Shown: piece by piece, positions 44,444-57,884 of the stretch
Layout of the letters: every line of letters begins with the position of its first letter
How positions within the stretch are numbered: the first letter of the stretch is position 1
NCBI GenBank assembly: GCA_030765055.1
Contig: CM060955.1
Location: 99,446,024 to 99,510,023, forward strand
Reading direction: 5' to 3'
Length of the DNA: 64,000 nt
DNA from: Mantis religiosa
Taxonomy: Eukaryota > Arthropoda > Insecta > Mantodea > Mantidae
Notes under the pieces: generated by a model
The model's database searches: none
Told to the model about the DNA's origin: nothing
Seen by the model: only the letters and a program-made list of their open reading frames with translations
Program-made: the position numbers and the translations under genes

Positions 44444-44937
44444 GTGAGTATTTTCGTTAAATAGTCCACATTTTTTTCTCTTCAAACTGTACTAATTTAG
44501 AAAGTCATTGGTTTAAACTGTAAAATATGGAAACAAACACATTTTTAATCCTAGGGTTTCATTTCCAACGTTATATTTTGCCGGTTCTGTCACTAAATTC
44601 TTGAAAATTGTCTAAGAAAAATCACTAATTCTAATGTCGGTTTTTTGTAAATTCATACAAACAGAATTAATGTTTAAAATATAGATTCATTTTCCCTTGG
44701 ATCACGGACTAGAAGTCCGCTGTTTTCACGACACTACCCTACGAATTTGTTCTGCAGTGGTAGATGACCGACACAATGTTAATACTTAGGTTACACTTAC
44801 CTTACGTTGTACAAGATGCTCGAAATCACGTCCCTCTACATTTATATGCCTTGCACCTATTAGGCACATTATTGAAGACTCGAAGAACATTTTAAAACTC
44901 ACGTTCGATAATGTCTTGTAATTCGTGTAAGATATAT

Positions 44938-45104
44938 ATGAACAATGAATGAAATGGGTGAAATGATGCTCAAATTCGTCTTTCAGGATAAGGGAAAACC
45001 ACAGAAAAAACCTTATACAGGCAACTCACCCTAACCGAGATTCGAACTCGAGACCCCTTGAACGTGAGGCAGGCGCGCTACCATCTACGCTACCGAGGCA
45101 GGCA
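44938..45104 (-). repeat. SINE-A, internally deleted
   Basis: Antisense copy in which ATGATGCTCAAATT joins directly to CGTCTTTCAGGATAAGG, losing about 55 bases of the body. The head CTACGCTACCGAGGCAGGCA is intact. Confidence 0.85.
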
Positions 45105-45208
45105 TTGGGGTTTGTTACAGACACTTTATCTTTAAGTATTCCCAAGAAAAAAATAGTCATGGATTTAGATCTAGAAACTAGGATAGCCGGTCTGTTGCTC
45201 TAATAGTA

Positions 45209-46041
<833 letters not shown>

Positions 46042-47316
46042 GACATGTAATCGAGGCAACTTCTTTCCATATCTCGTCTAAAAGAAATATTGATTACGTT
46101 ATTTTCATATAACATAGACCATTCCATATAATAGTGAATTTGTTAGAAACGAAGGCATCGGGGAATCTCCGTGTATTTCAAATAATGTGACTCCACTCCA
46201 GCAAAATCTAACACAATAATCACAATTATCTGACGATCACAGTGAGAATAATAACGTTATTCCCACTGTGTACCATGTGAAGCAACTTTGAATGAACTGC
46301 AAATGCATTCACTTTTCTAAGACGCGTGAGCTAGGTCACCGTAGACTGAGCTTTTCAAACTGGCACTTTCTTCAGATGTCTTAGCCGCCACTTGTATAAT
46401 TTAAGACAAATCCGGTACTCATTTATTTTTCCAACTTAAATTCAGTATCGCAATACACATATTAAATAATAGTTTTAAATGTTCACAAAAATACTTAAAT
46501 GTTATTTATCATTAGGGAACGGACTTTTAGCTACTAAAACGGTTCAATTTATTTATTTTTATGCATTAAAATCGATAAAATATTTGTTAAAAAGTTAAAA
46601 ATATTTACTAAAACAAAATCTCTCATTTTTTATAATAGAAAAACTTGTAATAAAAAAGAACTCACTGTCAATTTTTGGAATTTTTTTGGAGTTACAGTAT
46701 ACAACACATGCCTTCTCTACATTGTCTATTAGAAATCTCTTCACTTAAAAGCACCTGCTTCATAGAAGAACGGGAAGCCGCCAAGATATGTTTGTTGCCG
46801 CATAAATACTGCGTTACTTAGGAGCGTTGGGCGTTGAAAAAGCTGAAAATATAGAATTTTTCCATCTTTTTGCACTGCTACAACCGAAAACTAACAATAG
46901 GTTTTACCTTCGGCATTTCGGTATACGTATGAATCACTCAACACGTGTGTTATGTATCACCCAACACTTCTGAACTAAAGGAACAGGAATAAATCGAACA
47001 GGTACAGAGGAAAAAAAGATCTGTTATCGTTGATCTGTTTATTAAGGGTAGGCCAGCTCACTGGATTTTCGCTGAAAGATCATTCCTCAAGAACTAAAGC
47101 GCAGCCTACACTAGTCGTGTTGAGTTCAAGTACATTGTGCAATACTTTGACATCGAAATCTCTTTCCTGCGAGTTTCGTGTATACGAACTGTTTGCAATA
47201 TGTAATCTAATCTAAGGTTACAGGATACGTAGAAGACTTCTCTTCCCTTAAACAAAGTCATGTTGTTTGTCACACACAACGTGCATAAAATATGGTGCAT
47301 GGAATATGTATTAATA

Positions 47317-48228
47317 CGAGGGCTGTTCAATAGAGTGATCACAATATTTTTTGACAACGTACCTTTACTCATCCTCAAAATTTTGATGGTCTTTCTCAAA
47401 ATAGTCTCCCCTGAATGCAATGCACTTTTCCCAGCGTTTCTTCCAGTCTTCAAAGACATGCTGGAAACAAGTTTTGAGAGATCCTTAAAAATCACCTCCG
47501 CAGCCTTCACCACTGCTTCTGATGAATAATGCCTCCCACGAAGGCGTTTCTTCAAGTTAGGGAATAGAAAAAAGTCACACGTGGCTAAATCTGGACTATA
47601 GGGAGAGTGAGAGATGTACATTAGTTGATTTTTACAAGATATTCAGCAACAACATTGGCAATATGCGGCCACGCATTATCGTGGTGCAGCATCCAGCCTG
47701 CTTCACGGAAATGTGGTCTTTTACGCCTGATATGGACTTACAATGTTTTCAGGATATCCCTGTAGAATTGTCCAGTTACTGATGTGTGTGCAGGTACAAC
47801 ATGCTGATAAACCATTCCATGAATATCAAAGAATGATAAGACCATAACTTCCCCAGCAGAAGCAACAACTTTTGCCTTTTTGGGGGGCTTGGTGATGAAG
47901 GAAATCTTCACACTGAGCCCTGCTGTTTTCTCTCAGGATCAAAATGATGTAGCCAAGTTTCATCAACAGTGATTACGTTTTAAATAGACTCCGGATCTTG
48001 CTCTAACATCAACTTTAACTGCATGTTACCTCCATTGCAGCGGTAGGCGATACTGAACATGTCTGAACTTGCCTGGTTCTCACAGGCGGGAACCAGGAGT
48101 CCCAACAATGAAACTACTATGGCGTGTTTGTTTCACATGAAGGTAACAGAATATAATAAGATTGAGTTTTAGTGCGAAAAATTATGACCGTAAACAAATT
48201 ATGATCATTCCTTATTGAACAGCCCTCG
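47317..48228 (-). mobile_element. mariner DD34D, internally deleted copy
   Basis: TA-flanked (47315-47316, 48229-48230), with ends CGAGGGCTGTTCAATA and CGAGGGCTGTTCAATAAGG; 912 bp. Compared with the copy at 34.1 kb, about 400 bases of the transposase N-terminal half are missing, the junction lying in AACTGCATGTTACCTCC at about 48018. Confidence 0.92.
47340..48035 (-). pseudogene. mariner DD34D transposase remnant
   Basis: On the - strand an ATG (MEVT) sits just upstream of the deletion junction. After it come KLMLEQDPES, VDETWLHHFDPERKQQ (first Asp, frame-shifted), VYQHVVPAHTSVTGQFY, LHHDNAWPHIANVV (second Asp) and YISHSPYSPDLATCDFFLFP (third Asp), then RLRGRHYSSEAVVKAAEVIF. Catalytic residues are present but in different frames. 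Confidence 0.85.
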
Positions 48229-49777
48229 TAACTAAATTGTGCAAAATATTTAATTACATTAAAAATATGTATTTACCTAGAAACCCGTTTCCTATTGATT
48301 ATAGCACTTAAAAGCATTGTTTGTATACAACAGAAAAATAACATAATATTAATAATGTTTCCTTCGTACTGAAAATTCATTAATAACTAGAAACATTAAA
48401 CTATGATAAAGCATGCTTAGGGGCACATTACTTTAAATATTTGTGAAACTTTTACGTTGCTTAGAATATGTGTGAAACATTCTGTGCTTCTTGGAGAATT
48501 TGGTGTATCTTTTCTTAAAATTTGTATTGCAGTTTATTATATCAAGTTATTAAAAAGCGCTGACTTGATTGTTAATTGTGATACAGTAGATGTTACTCAA
48601 AACTTTTGAAATATAACACAGCTGAAGCCCGGATATTAGAATCAGTTCAGTGGCAACTATTTAACTTCAAATAAAAAGTTTTGATAGTAACAACCTCGGG
48701 TCTGAGGATGTCACAATAATTATACCAAAAACGTTTGTAACTAAAATATTCTCTGACTTTTTACAATGGAATTCATTCCTTTTAGAATGTCTTGAGTGCC
48801 TTGGAGAAGCAATAACCGCAGATAAGTTGACAAGGTCCATCAGGTGATGCAGGGAAATGCACCATCACATGGGGAAAAGTAATTGCCCTATGAAAACAAA
48901 GCGACCTACTCACTGGATAAAATAGAAATAAGATCAAGGTTACAATAAAACTACAAATAGAAACATCATCCACATTTCCAGCAAAAAGTTGTATTAACAA
49001 CTGCCGATCATAACAAAAAATGTACGCTGTTTCTTGATGTGAATTGTTTTACATTTTAATTTGATAATCCTCAGTATAGCTTGCAAAAGGTAATCAATAC
49101 GAAATATTCCATCTGGATTAATGTTGAGAAACCTCCAGGAAAGAGATTATAAGTTTAATATAAAAAATTGTATAGTTATGCGAACTGTTTCGGATTTATC
49201 TGCTGTATTTTTTAATCAAAACAGTTTTGTTAGTGGTTTAGATAAATACTTATAATCTGTAATTATTTGGAACGTTATTGGTTATAAAACAAAGTATCTG
49301 TTAGAGTTTTTTAACTTTGTTTGGAATATTAAACGCTACTCATATAATATTTCCCATTTCTTGGAAAGACTTTATTTTAAACAAACGTCCAACTAATTAG
49401 AACAAAAATATAAGCATTGGGGAAACATGTTGATACAATTCAATTGGTACTTTGTACATGAGGTAATCAAAATTAGTTTCTATTATTTTATCGTATAATC
49501 TATTGCCATTTCGTCTGTTCAAAATACATAGTTTAGTTACTATTTTAGCAAATGTATCAAAATTAACTGCTGTTATTTCTCACAAAATATGATGCATTAT
49601 TATTATTCATCTCTTTTATTTGAAAATCTTCTGTGGCTGCGCACTGCATACGAAATTTGCTCCACTGGAGCAAATTACTTACTGGAGTTTTCCTTTTCAC
49701 GAGATTACAATTCTTAAGTTTGAAAAGTGGTTCCTCAGGCAATACACGCAGGACGATTAAAATAATGTTATTTTCAG

Positions 49778-49939
49778 GGTGTTCGGGTTTCTTCAAGAGA
49801 AGCATTCATAGAAATCGCGTATACACTTGTAAGGCAGCTGGTGACCTCAAAGGACGCTGTCCAATCGACAAAACTCACAGAAATCAGTGCAGAGCTTGTC
49901 GTCTTAACAAGTGTTTTCAAGCTGCAATGAACAAAGACG
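49778..49939 (+). CDS. dsf: dissatisfaction (NR2E2) nuclear receptor, exon 3 (second zinc finger)
   Basis: The 162-base exon starts in the P-box, reading GCSGFFKRSIHRNR, and ends at AAMNKD plus one base, followed by donor GTAAGT at 49940. The second finger uses C51, C61, C71 and C74. Nine residues separate the first two cysteines (KAAGDLKGR), an enlarged D-box; typical receptors have five and tailless, as I recall it, has seven. The RNQCRACRLNKCF core is classic for NR2E receptors. The P-box sequence CDGCSG differs from the CDGCAG of tailless. Together these point to dsf rather than tailless or PNR. The next exon should open with the rest of an Ala-type codon and encode a VQHERGPR-like A-box. 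I searched the rest of the window for it and found none, so the hinge and ligand-binding domain lie beyond 64 kb. Confidence 0.94.
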
Positions 49940-50656
49940 GTAAGTACACTATTCTTTATCCTTTTTGACGACCACTTAATATGACATTTGAATGGAAGTT
50001 TAATAAAGATGTTTATTTTTGCATTCATGTTGGAAAACTTAAATATAGTTGCCAACAATGTGCTATTTTTGCATTATGGGTGTTATTAATTAACTTTTTA
50101 AACTATGTCTTTTGTTTTTTCCAATGTTTCGAAAGAATTTAATCTTACCTGCTCAGTAAGCTAGAGCATCTTCCACCCAAGCAATACAAACGTAGGAAAG
50201 ATCGTTCATCCTGAGGTTCTGGTTCCAAAAATTTAACTGGTTTGTGAGGATGGACGCGCATACATCGATAACTCAACTCAATTCAGGTTTTGCCCGGGTA
50301 GATATAATTCATTAGCGTCCATCCAAGTCATATAACACAATTGATAACAAAACTGATTTTGGTTTTTAAAAGATATAAAGGTCTTCCTTCTGAGCTCTAA
50401 AATCTAAGTTCTACTCTCCTCATGCCCTTTCTGGGGACTGCACATTCCCTAGGTATGAGGAGCAATCAGACGTGGAGACCTTTAGTAACTGGAGCATAGC
50501 ATTTGAGACATAGTGGAGTCTTTGTGCCTCCAACATGACTGTTGAGAGGAAGGGATGTTGGGGAAAACTGAAGGGCAACACATTCCATACAGGATAGACG
50601 CTAGCAAATAGGAAGAATTGTATTCCAACATGAAGTCAATCCTGACGTCACCAGGT

Positions 50657-50937
50657 CTATAGTCGCGCTACTGGAATGGTTACCATGGATTTATCTTTGC
50701 TAACAGAAACCTCTCAGATAACGCACTGATTATTCTTGTAAGAGTGAGAGGGGTACTGATGCGCCCCTCGTTCGTGTGCTAAGCACCAATGAATGTATCA
50801 CTTCAGCTAATTGAATTCGCAGGAATCACAGATGACAGATAGATGTTTATTCCACGTGGAGTAATCAGTGCGTTATCTGAGAGGTATGTATTACCTACCA
50901 TAGATAAATCCATGGTAACCGAACAGCGCGACTATAC
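50657..50937. repeat. imperfect palindrome, arms of about 77 bp
   Basis: The left arm (50657-50735) holds ATAGTCGCGCTACTGG, GGTTACCATGGATTTATCT and CTCTCAGATAACGCACTGAT. The right arm (50862-50937) holds the complements in reverse order: ATCAGTGCGTTATCTGAGAG, AGATAAATCCATGGTAACC and CAGCGCGACTATA. The spacer of about 126 bases is unique. Confidence 0.85.
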
Positions 50938-52069
50938 CAAATCCACTACCAACACGGGGATCCTGCATAGCTCCCAAGAAAGGGAGTCCTGCTGCCCCAC
51001 CAAGCATTAGGGAGAAATCATTCCACAGCAAATTCTGTGCTGTCGCAACACACTACAGTCCGGCCGTTGTATCTCCAGCTCTGGCGTTTTGCGACTGCAG
51101 GAGGTAGAGGGGGAGGGTTAATAGTACCAACATACAGTAATGAGCAATTGAAAACATACCCTCAAAATTATCTTTAGAATGGAAATGTAGGACTATATAA
51201 GCTTTAAAACACTGAAATCCAACTTACGATTTCATTATCATGCAATATATTCAGTACAACACCATTGTATTCAAATATTTCGTTCACGCCTTTCACACAC
51301 ACTAACTGCATCTGTTGGTAGTGTTGGGAATCTCTTCATCCGGTGTTGGGGTCAGGAAGTTAAAACTGTCCGCTAGTGCCAATCAGCATTGTCGCTGCTA
51401 GGCGTGGCTCCCGAACACAACACCGTGTTGCCAGGTTAAACTTGTTTGTGCCACGTGGCTTTAGCTGCTTGCGCTGGTGATCTTTCTTTGCTATATTTTG
51501 CGCGCGTGAATTCCGAGTTTTAGTGTTTGTAAGTCCTATTATTATCGCTATTATAATACTATGGCTACTGGTTCGTGAAATATGCAAATACGTGAAATAT
51601 TTAAAATATGCATTGTTCCTCTGCTTAAAATTCCCGCTAAAGAACTGGCAACAGCCTGCTTCCCCCTCTCAAGAAATGTCAGAGCTGGAAAAAGAGCGGC
51701 CGAACTGTAACTGTCGCGGCTATCTGAAACAGATGAGGTGAAACATATGATGCGAATAGGAAGTGATGGACAATAATTCGGTAAGACTATATGAAATCCG
51801 CTATTCAGAGCGGTCGACCCGATCGAAATCTAATCCTGCACCTCCGAATATAATTCTGAGACGTTATCGCGGATTCCTCTTGCTCGATTTCTGTAAGAGT
51901 AAAGACTAAATTAAACCATAACAAAAAACAAGCATGTTTAAACGAGGGATCCGTAAACGCAAGAAAACCTCAATAATTTTCAAAACAGATTTAACGCTAA
52001 TATATGTTCTATATTTTTTATAAATTATTTGTATGCTTGCCCTTTATCTACAAACAATAGGAACAGATC

Positions 52070-52246
52070 ATGGACCTTGGGGATAAATTCTTCTCTGACC
52101 TTCTAAGGATACCTTCAAATTACAAAGCGACCAAGGTGTTTTGCTATTTACTGGACACATTACACGCAAAATTCAAATCATGCTACCGTAAATATGTGAT
52201 GGGATTCTATGACCCAACAAAATCCTTACAAACGATACTCCAATAA
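52070..52246 (+). CDS. small ORF with acceptor-like upstream sequence, function unknown
   Basis: The 58-codon frame opens MDLGDKFFSDLLRIPSNYKA and ends KSLQTILQ before TAA. It is balanced in amino-acid composition, unlike nearby chance ORFs. It is preceded by a pyrimidine-rich stretch and CTACAAACAATAG at 52063, which could be a splice acceptor keeping the frame open as EQIMDLG. I do not recognise the family. It could be the last exon of a decayed transposon gene or of an unknown nested gene, or a chance frame. Confidence 0.25.
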   Translation: MDLGDKFFSDLLRIPSNYKATKVFCYLLDTLHAKFKSCYRKYVMGFYDPTKSLQTILQ

Positions 52247-54639
52247 ATTACATTTTATAAGCCATTTGTTTTGGTAATATATTTTCAAATTTACGAGCAG
52301 CTCAAAAGACATAGAGGAAATCAATGTAGGCTCCGCGCTCAGGGGTACTGCAGTACAAAACCCTCCTGCTGTTTGAAAACAAGATTTTTTTCCCTCTCTT
52401 CACATTTCATAACAGAATAATGGTAGCAGAACGCCATTGTGTATCTGACCCTTCGCGGATTGGATTTCTTCTGTTCACGAAATGAAACACTGAGATGTCG
52501 CAGCGGTAGAATTAGTTTCCAGATGATGTAATGGATTCTCTGCCGATATTTCCGCAGTGCTGTCGCCATATTTTCAACTTCGATATCGTTTTCTGTCCAA
52601 AAATAACAATTGAAGTGTCGTTTCTTTTGAATAACATCCCTCAAATCATTTCTTTTCGCACTACACACATCGCAACGCTCGCAGTTGAAGTTATGACTAG
52701 ATCACAGAGTTTTTAATCCTTTCACCAGAGTTTGTAAATGAACCAAAAAAGTTTGAACCAGATGTAGAGTCATAACGTGCCTTCAATGTAATTATGTGCA
52801 TTTATAACGAACACAGTGTAAACAATAGAATGATGTCACTTGCTGTTACATGAATGACTTTTAATCCTGAAAATCGAATTAATTCATTTTCCTTATCTAT
52901 TAGATTACTGCACAATGATCTAAAAGGTTTTATGGTTAACTTCTCTTGCATCCTTTATAATTTCTTTTCACACAGCCTTAGCTAATCCTACCGATGAAAA
53001 ATAATCAAATATTCACTTCAGACAATGTGAATCACCAGACTTCCTCAATGACTTCCTCAACCTCCTCCGACAATCTTCCGAGTGTTGAAATACTACACAG
53101 CTTATAATTATTCTTTGGAGGCGGATTAATCATTGATTAGAATAGCTGAGTGTTTCTTTTGATAATTACAGCAGGTGAAAGGTTAAACATTTTTACCTTC
53201 TCATCGGTCCAATGGTCACTTAATGACAAAACCTACGTAGTTGTCGCCTAATGCGAAAATCCTTGAAATATACGAGGTGAAGCTGGTGAATATGAAGATT
53301 CCATTCTTCCAGACTGCCAGGATTAAATAACCTCTTTAGAATACACACGTGGACCGTCGAGAAAAGTTCTATCAGCTGTTTATAATTGCAAAAGCACTTT
53401 TTTCTCTGTATATAATTTTTATTGGCATGCCTTGTTAATTAACTTGATTATAGCATGAGCACAAAGAAAATGAAGCAAAACTCTCTTACATGACGGTTAT
53501 GGAAAATGATTTGGCATTGGCATGACATGCGTGTCATAAATTTATAAACAGATTTGATTGTCTTTTGTTTTGTTGCGTCTTCTGTTTTCTTAGTAATTGA
53601 ATTGTCACTCATATTACTTGAAGTAGTAGTCGTATTTGTCTTATTTTATGTCTTCCTTCTATAGCTTACAGCTATTTTCTACTCAATGGAAATCTGTACG
53701 AAAAACCTTATTCACTATAGGAATGTTCCTTTAAAAGTCTAATATGTTCGTATTCTAGTGCTAAGTATTCTAGTAATTTATGGTCTGAAATTGTAAGGTG
53801 CTTTACAGCCCGTCAAGTCAGACAAAATAGAGTTTTTCAATGGTGGAGTGGGTTTTGAGATTACCTTCATTCCTATCTCTTCATTAACAACTTGGTTTTA
53901 CTTTTATTTTAATTTCCGCCTTCTCAGTTATTCTATAAACTGATGTTTTTTTCTCGAGATGTGACAAGGAACATTAAATTATATAAAACTTTTAAAGCTC
54001 TCTCTTTAAAAATATGTTTCACTGTACAGGATGACTTTTAGATTTTTATTTCGTTAACATTTGTGGTCTATTCCTACTCTTAATTTATTATAATATGTAA
54101 CTTATTTTGGACAAATCCATTTAAAGAAGTTAATTTCTGGCAAAGAGGAATTTGCAAGTAAGTACTGTATGTGCCGATTTTGCACTAACACGTGTGATCT
54201 TGTTGACAAGAAGCTTAGGGAGTGTCGATATGCAAGAAAAGTAAGTAACTAACCAATCAGCAAGTCAAATAACAAAAAGAGAGCAAAATTAACCGAAAAC
54301 GGGCTGAACTCACGAACGAGAGTCGTGTATTCCTTCGATCCTCTGCCATTGTTGACAAAAGAGTTCAGGGTCTTCCTCCATGGACATTAAAAAGTTTGCT
54401 TTCATGAGAGCACCGAAATCCTCTTCTGATGTTCGCCCTGGAGGGCACTGAGAGATAGAGTGACGTAAGAGAGAACAAAAGATCAAACTTGAAGCAGAAA
54501 ACCATTTAGATCTCTTTAAATGAAATGGGATACTTCAATATTAAACTCTAAGGTATTTGGATTACTTGTTTTATTTTAAAAATATATTTATATAACATAT
54601 AACAATTATTTTTAGTGTACTTACTAAGAAAAATAGCTT

Positions 54640-54810
54640 GGGTGGCTAAGTTAATAAGGCACTGGCCTACTTATCACAAGGTCGTGGGTTGAAACTTGGC
54701 CCATGCCGATTGTGAAAATTGTCAGACTCAACTATATTCAGTAAAATGATGGCAATTGGTGAAAATGGTTTACAAATTCTAAAATCAAACCAAAACCTTA
54801 TATGAAACCT
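54640..54810 (+). repeat. tRNA-like SINE candidate
   Basis: It has GGTGGCTAAGTTAATAAGG (A-box-like) and CGTGGGTTGAAACTTGG (B-box-like) about 40 bases apart, followed by an AT-rich body. A single copy. Confidence 0.4.
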
Positions 54811-55973
54811 ACCAGCCAATTGTCATTGTGGATATATTCTTCCAATAACATTGCAATATAAATTTTCTTGTTGAAATATAATTTTTTCTAACCAATCACT
54901 TTAAAAATGCACCTAAAACGAAAGAGGTTACTAATCATATAAGATATATATCATTAATCTCCAGGTTTATTCGTGAATTTTGACTCACTATACTGAATAT
55001 AGTTAGAAGATATTCATTAGTTGATTTGCTTTGTTATTAAATAGTAATGTGATTTTTATTTTATATTTACCTTCGTGTAATGTTTGATTTGTATCATGTC
55101 TTACTGAAACCAATTAGGGTCAATTTGATTTTGCTGAAGGTGAATCAGAATTGGTTTCAGAGTTCAATGTTGCATATGGAGGAGGAGGGTTTGCTTTAAT
55201 TTTTAAGTGAATATCAAGAATTTTATTTAGGTGAGGAAATATTGAAAATTATCGTCTAAAATCCATTTTGGCAAACTTATTTTATCGAAGAAAAATAATT
55301 AGGTACTTCCTTCTCTCTCGTAATACAGAACACGATTAACACTATGGTTTTGTTCTACTCTTCATGAAGACAGCCATCTGATCCTGATTGGTGTGAAATT
55401 ATAGTATATTGAAATTATAGTATAGTATCTTTGAGCAGTAGATCAACATTATCTTTTAACTTAATAATTTTTATGGTATGAAGATTTTAACCATAATTGG
55501 TAGAAATACGCTGTTCAGAAGTATTATGATGTATATTCACTCGCTACATTACCTGATATTGGCCATCTTGTATCACAAACACTCCACTTGCAAAGAGTAT
55601 TTATGCCACGATCCCTGCCATTCACGTTGCGGCTTTGAGCCTGATAATAGAAAATGGAAGTTAAAACTTGAGTAGCGAAGTTCAATGGCTCAGAGGGAAC
55701 TTTGCCTGGGATGTCTAATATAAAAAGTTTTCTAGGTTGTTGATAACTTTTTGGATTTTGCAGCTCTTGAGTGCTCCCAAGGGGAGCGGTGGGAAAAAAG
55801 AATTCCGCCGGAAGCAAACAGGCCAAAAAGCAAAGATGCTGGTTCAGGGGAAGTTTCTTAAAAGCTAGACAGACTTAGTGTCACCCTTGAGAAAGTTTAT
55901 TGCTTAAAAGAAGGGTTGTGCACGGTGATGCTCCTTGGTGATAAGGTCAAATAATACAGGGTGGCACATGTAA

Positions 55974-56085
55974 ACCTGGCGGTACTCAATTGAAATTAAA
56001 TACACAATTGATCGGCCTGTTACCTATTATTTACATTCTTAAAACTAACCAATACATTGTAACATAATTTGTTCACATTATTTTA
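55974..56085 (+). mobile_element. possible DNA-transposon end fragment
   Basis: CAGGGTGGCACATGTAAACC resembles mariner/Tc1-type termini preceded by TA. No partner end or transposase is visible. Confidence 0.25.
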
Positions 56086-56379
56086 TATTACTCACTTCCC
56101 GATCCTCTTCCATTTTTTGGAAATGCTGTATTTCAGCCAAAAAGTTCCTAAAGAAATTTCAGTAGAGGTACGTTTCATGAGATTTTTGATTCAATTAAAT
56201 TAAATAAACTATTCAAGTATGCAAATGCGTAGTGTGTAGTTTTCGACGTGTGTATGTGCGTGTGTGTAATAGCATACAAAACTGTAAAACAAAAAATCGA
56301 AAAAAAATTCACTTATGTTAGAAGTATTGCATTCAATTCAAATATTCTACATAGGATTTCACCAGAAAAACACATGTTG

Positions 56380-56670
56380 AAAGTCCTTCGCTGTGGTGAA
56401 ATGATTTGGAGCATGTTGATCAGATCGAATGCACCTGGGTTTGAACCCGCACTTGTGAGTGTGGATGTTTCTGCCCATATAATACAGTACTGATGCCCAC
56501 TCAACATTGTGATTCATTTGAGGACCTACGATAGGTCCTTCACGAGAGTCAACGTTCCAGCTGGGTGAGGTATGGTGCTGACCACATCATCTTTGCGTAT
56601 CGAATGGCTGATCGAGCAGCGGGCTGATAGGCCAGATCCTAGTGGACCGTAGTGCCACAGATTTAACCTT
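56380..56670 (+). repeat. SINE-C copy
   Basis: It shares TGCCCACTCAACATTGTGA, CCTACGATAGGTCC, GAGTCAACGTTCCAGCTGGG and GTGCTGACCACATCATC with 3561-3893. A B-box-like GGGTTTGAACCC is at about 56437. Confidence 0.65.
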
Positions 56671-56774
56671 TTACCAAGAAGTGAAGAACTTAAAGTCAAA
56701 TAAATTATGTACAAGCAAACTCATAACACAAGACTGTAGGATTTTACCAGGAAATTTGAAATCAGTGATTTGAA

Positions 56775-57290
56775 ATTGGAGATCCGTGGTTCAAATCCCG
56801 GTCATAGCATTGAATTTTTCATGTTGACTCTATCCATCAAAAACCTTAGCCTATATACGGCTAGTGTGAAGATATGATTGCAGCGACAATGAAACACCTA
56901 AACTTAAGACATAGCGTTACGGCGTGATAAATTACCATAAACTTCCCAACAAATAACACCAGGAATCCTACCAAATACCACCCACAATAGGCAGTGGATC
57001 AGGCTGGGCTTCATGTCAAGCCTGTATCCCTGCATCAGAAACCACCCTCTGCTGAATCGCACTGCGAGACAGCTATGATCATCTCCTGGAATGCGCGGGT
57101 GCTTAAGGCGGTACCGCAGCACATTTCTCCTTCCCAATCCGGTGGAGGTTTTTTAGTGGAGTAGTAAGTACCCTTGAGGTGAAGCCCACATACCACACTG
57201 TGCCCTCCAACACAGTGGTAATCCATAAATGGATTTTTCCTCCACTCGAAAAAAATGATTAATTTCCATCAATTAACTAAAATAACAAAA
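56775..57290 (+). repeat. SINE-D copy interrupted by a retroposed insert
   Basis: The left part (56775-56879) has GAGATCCGTGGTTCAAATCC, TTGAATTTTTCATGTTGACT and ATACGGCTAGTGTGAAG. The right part from 57255 has GATTAATTTCCATCAATTAA. The two are contiguous in the copy at 39.76 kb, apart from the insert listed separately. Confidence 0.75.
56880..57254 (+). mobile_element. retroposed 375-bp insert of unknown origin
   Basis: It ends in a CGAAAAAA tail and is flanked by ATGATT on both sides (56874-56879, 57255-57260). It sits inside a SINE-D. The GC-rich content has no RT or tRNA motif that I recognise; it could be the 3' end of a LINE or a processed transcript. Confidence 0.65.
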
Positions 57291-57884
57291 CCGTAAATCA
57301 AAAATGCAAAATAGTTACAAATTTTAAAACATTATATTAAGCAAGGTCTTTCTAGGATGCAATATTTTAAGAAACTACATCTGTTACGTAAAAATTTCTT
57401 CATTTATTTTTAATTTCCCAAAACTGGATTTAATTAAAAATATAACGTCTTTAAAATGTTTGCATTACTAACAAAATATATCTCAATTTTTATGAAAATA
57501 AACTGTGAAGTCGTTCTTATTCGGGATTTTGTATAAATGATAAATAATATTTTGTTAGACAAAGTCACGAAAAAGTAAGTTGTATACTACATTCTTTCTA
57601 TTACGCAAATATTTGTGTAACACAGTCACTTGCGAAATATTTGTTTTTAAATATTCATTTTCTTGGGTTGCACTGTCAAGTTCTATAGGTACATCGCACT
57701 ATTTATTTTTCCTTTGAAGGGATTCATTAATAACAAGAAAATGTTAAGATATGTGAGCATTTATTCACATCATTTGCATTTTCTGCAAAGTAAATGCGTA
57801 CCTATTGCTTAACTGGAGATCAATATTAATAATAAAAAACGATCGTGGTATAAACGTGATACAATAAAATATAAGAATTTACTA

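Noticed and set aside
48640..49020. GTCTGAGGATGTCACAAT followed by CCAAAAACGTTTGTAAC, resembling Penelope-like element ends, and a 72-residue ORF
   Set aside because: The motif is short, no inverted arm or RT is nearby, and the ORF lacks known motifs.
51523..51741. 72-residue ORF with a hydrophobic start in a GC-richer patch
   Set aside because: The hydrophobic run comes from AT-rich sequence and no second exon or family match could be seen.
52339..52668. 109-residue ORF on the - strand (opens MCSAKRNDLRDVIQKKRHFN)
   Set aside because: Basic and balanced enough to notice, but I recognise no domain and see no splice sites or repeats around it; it might be a transposon relic.
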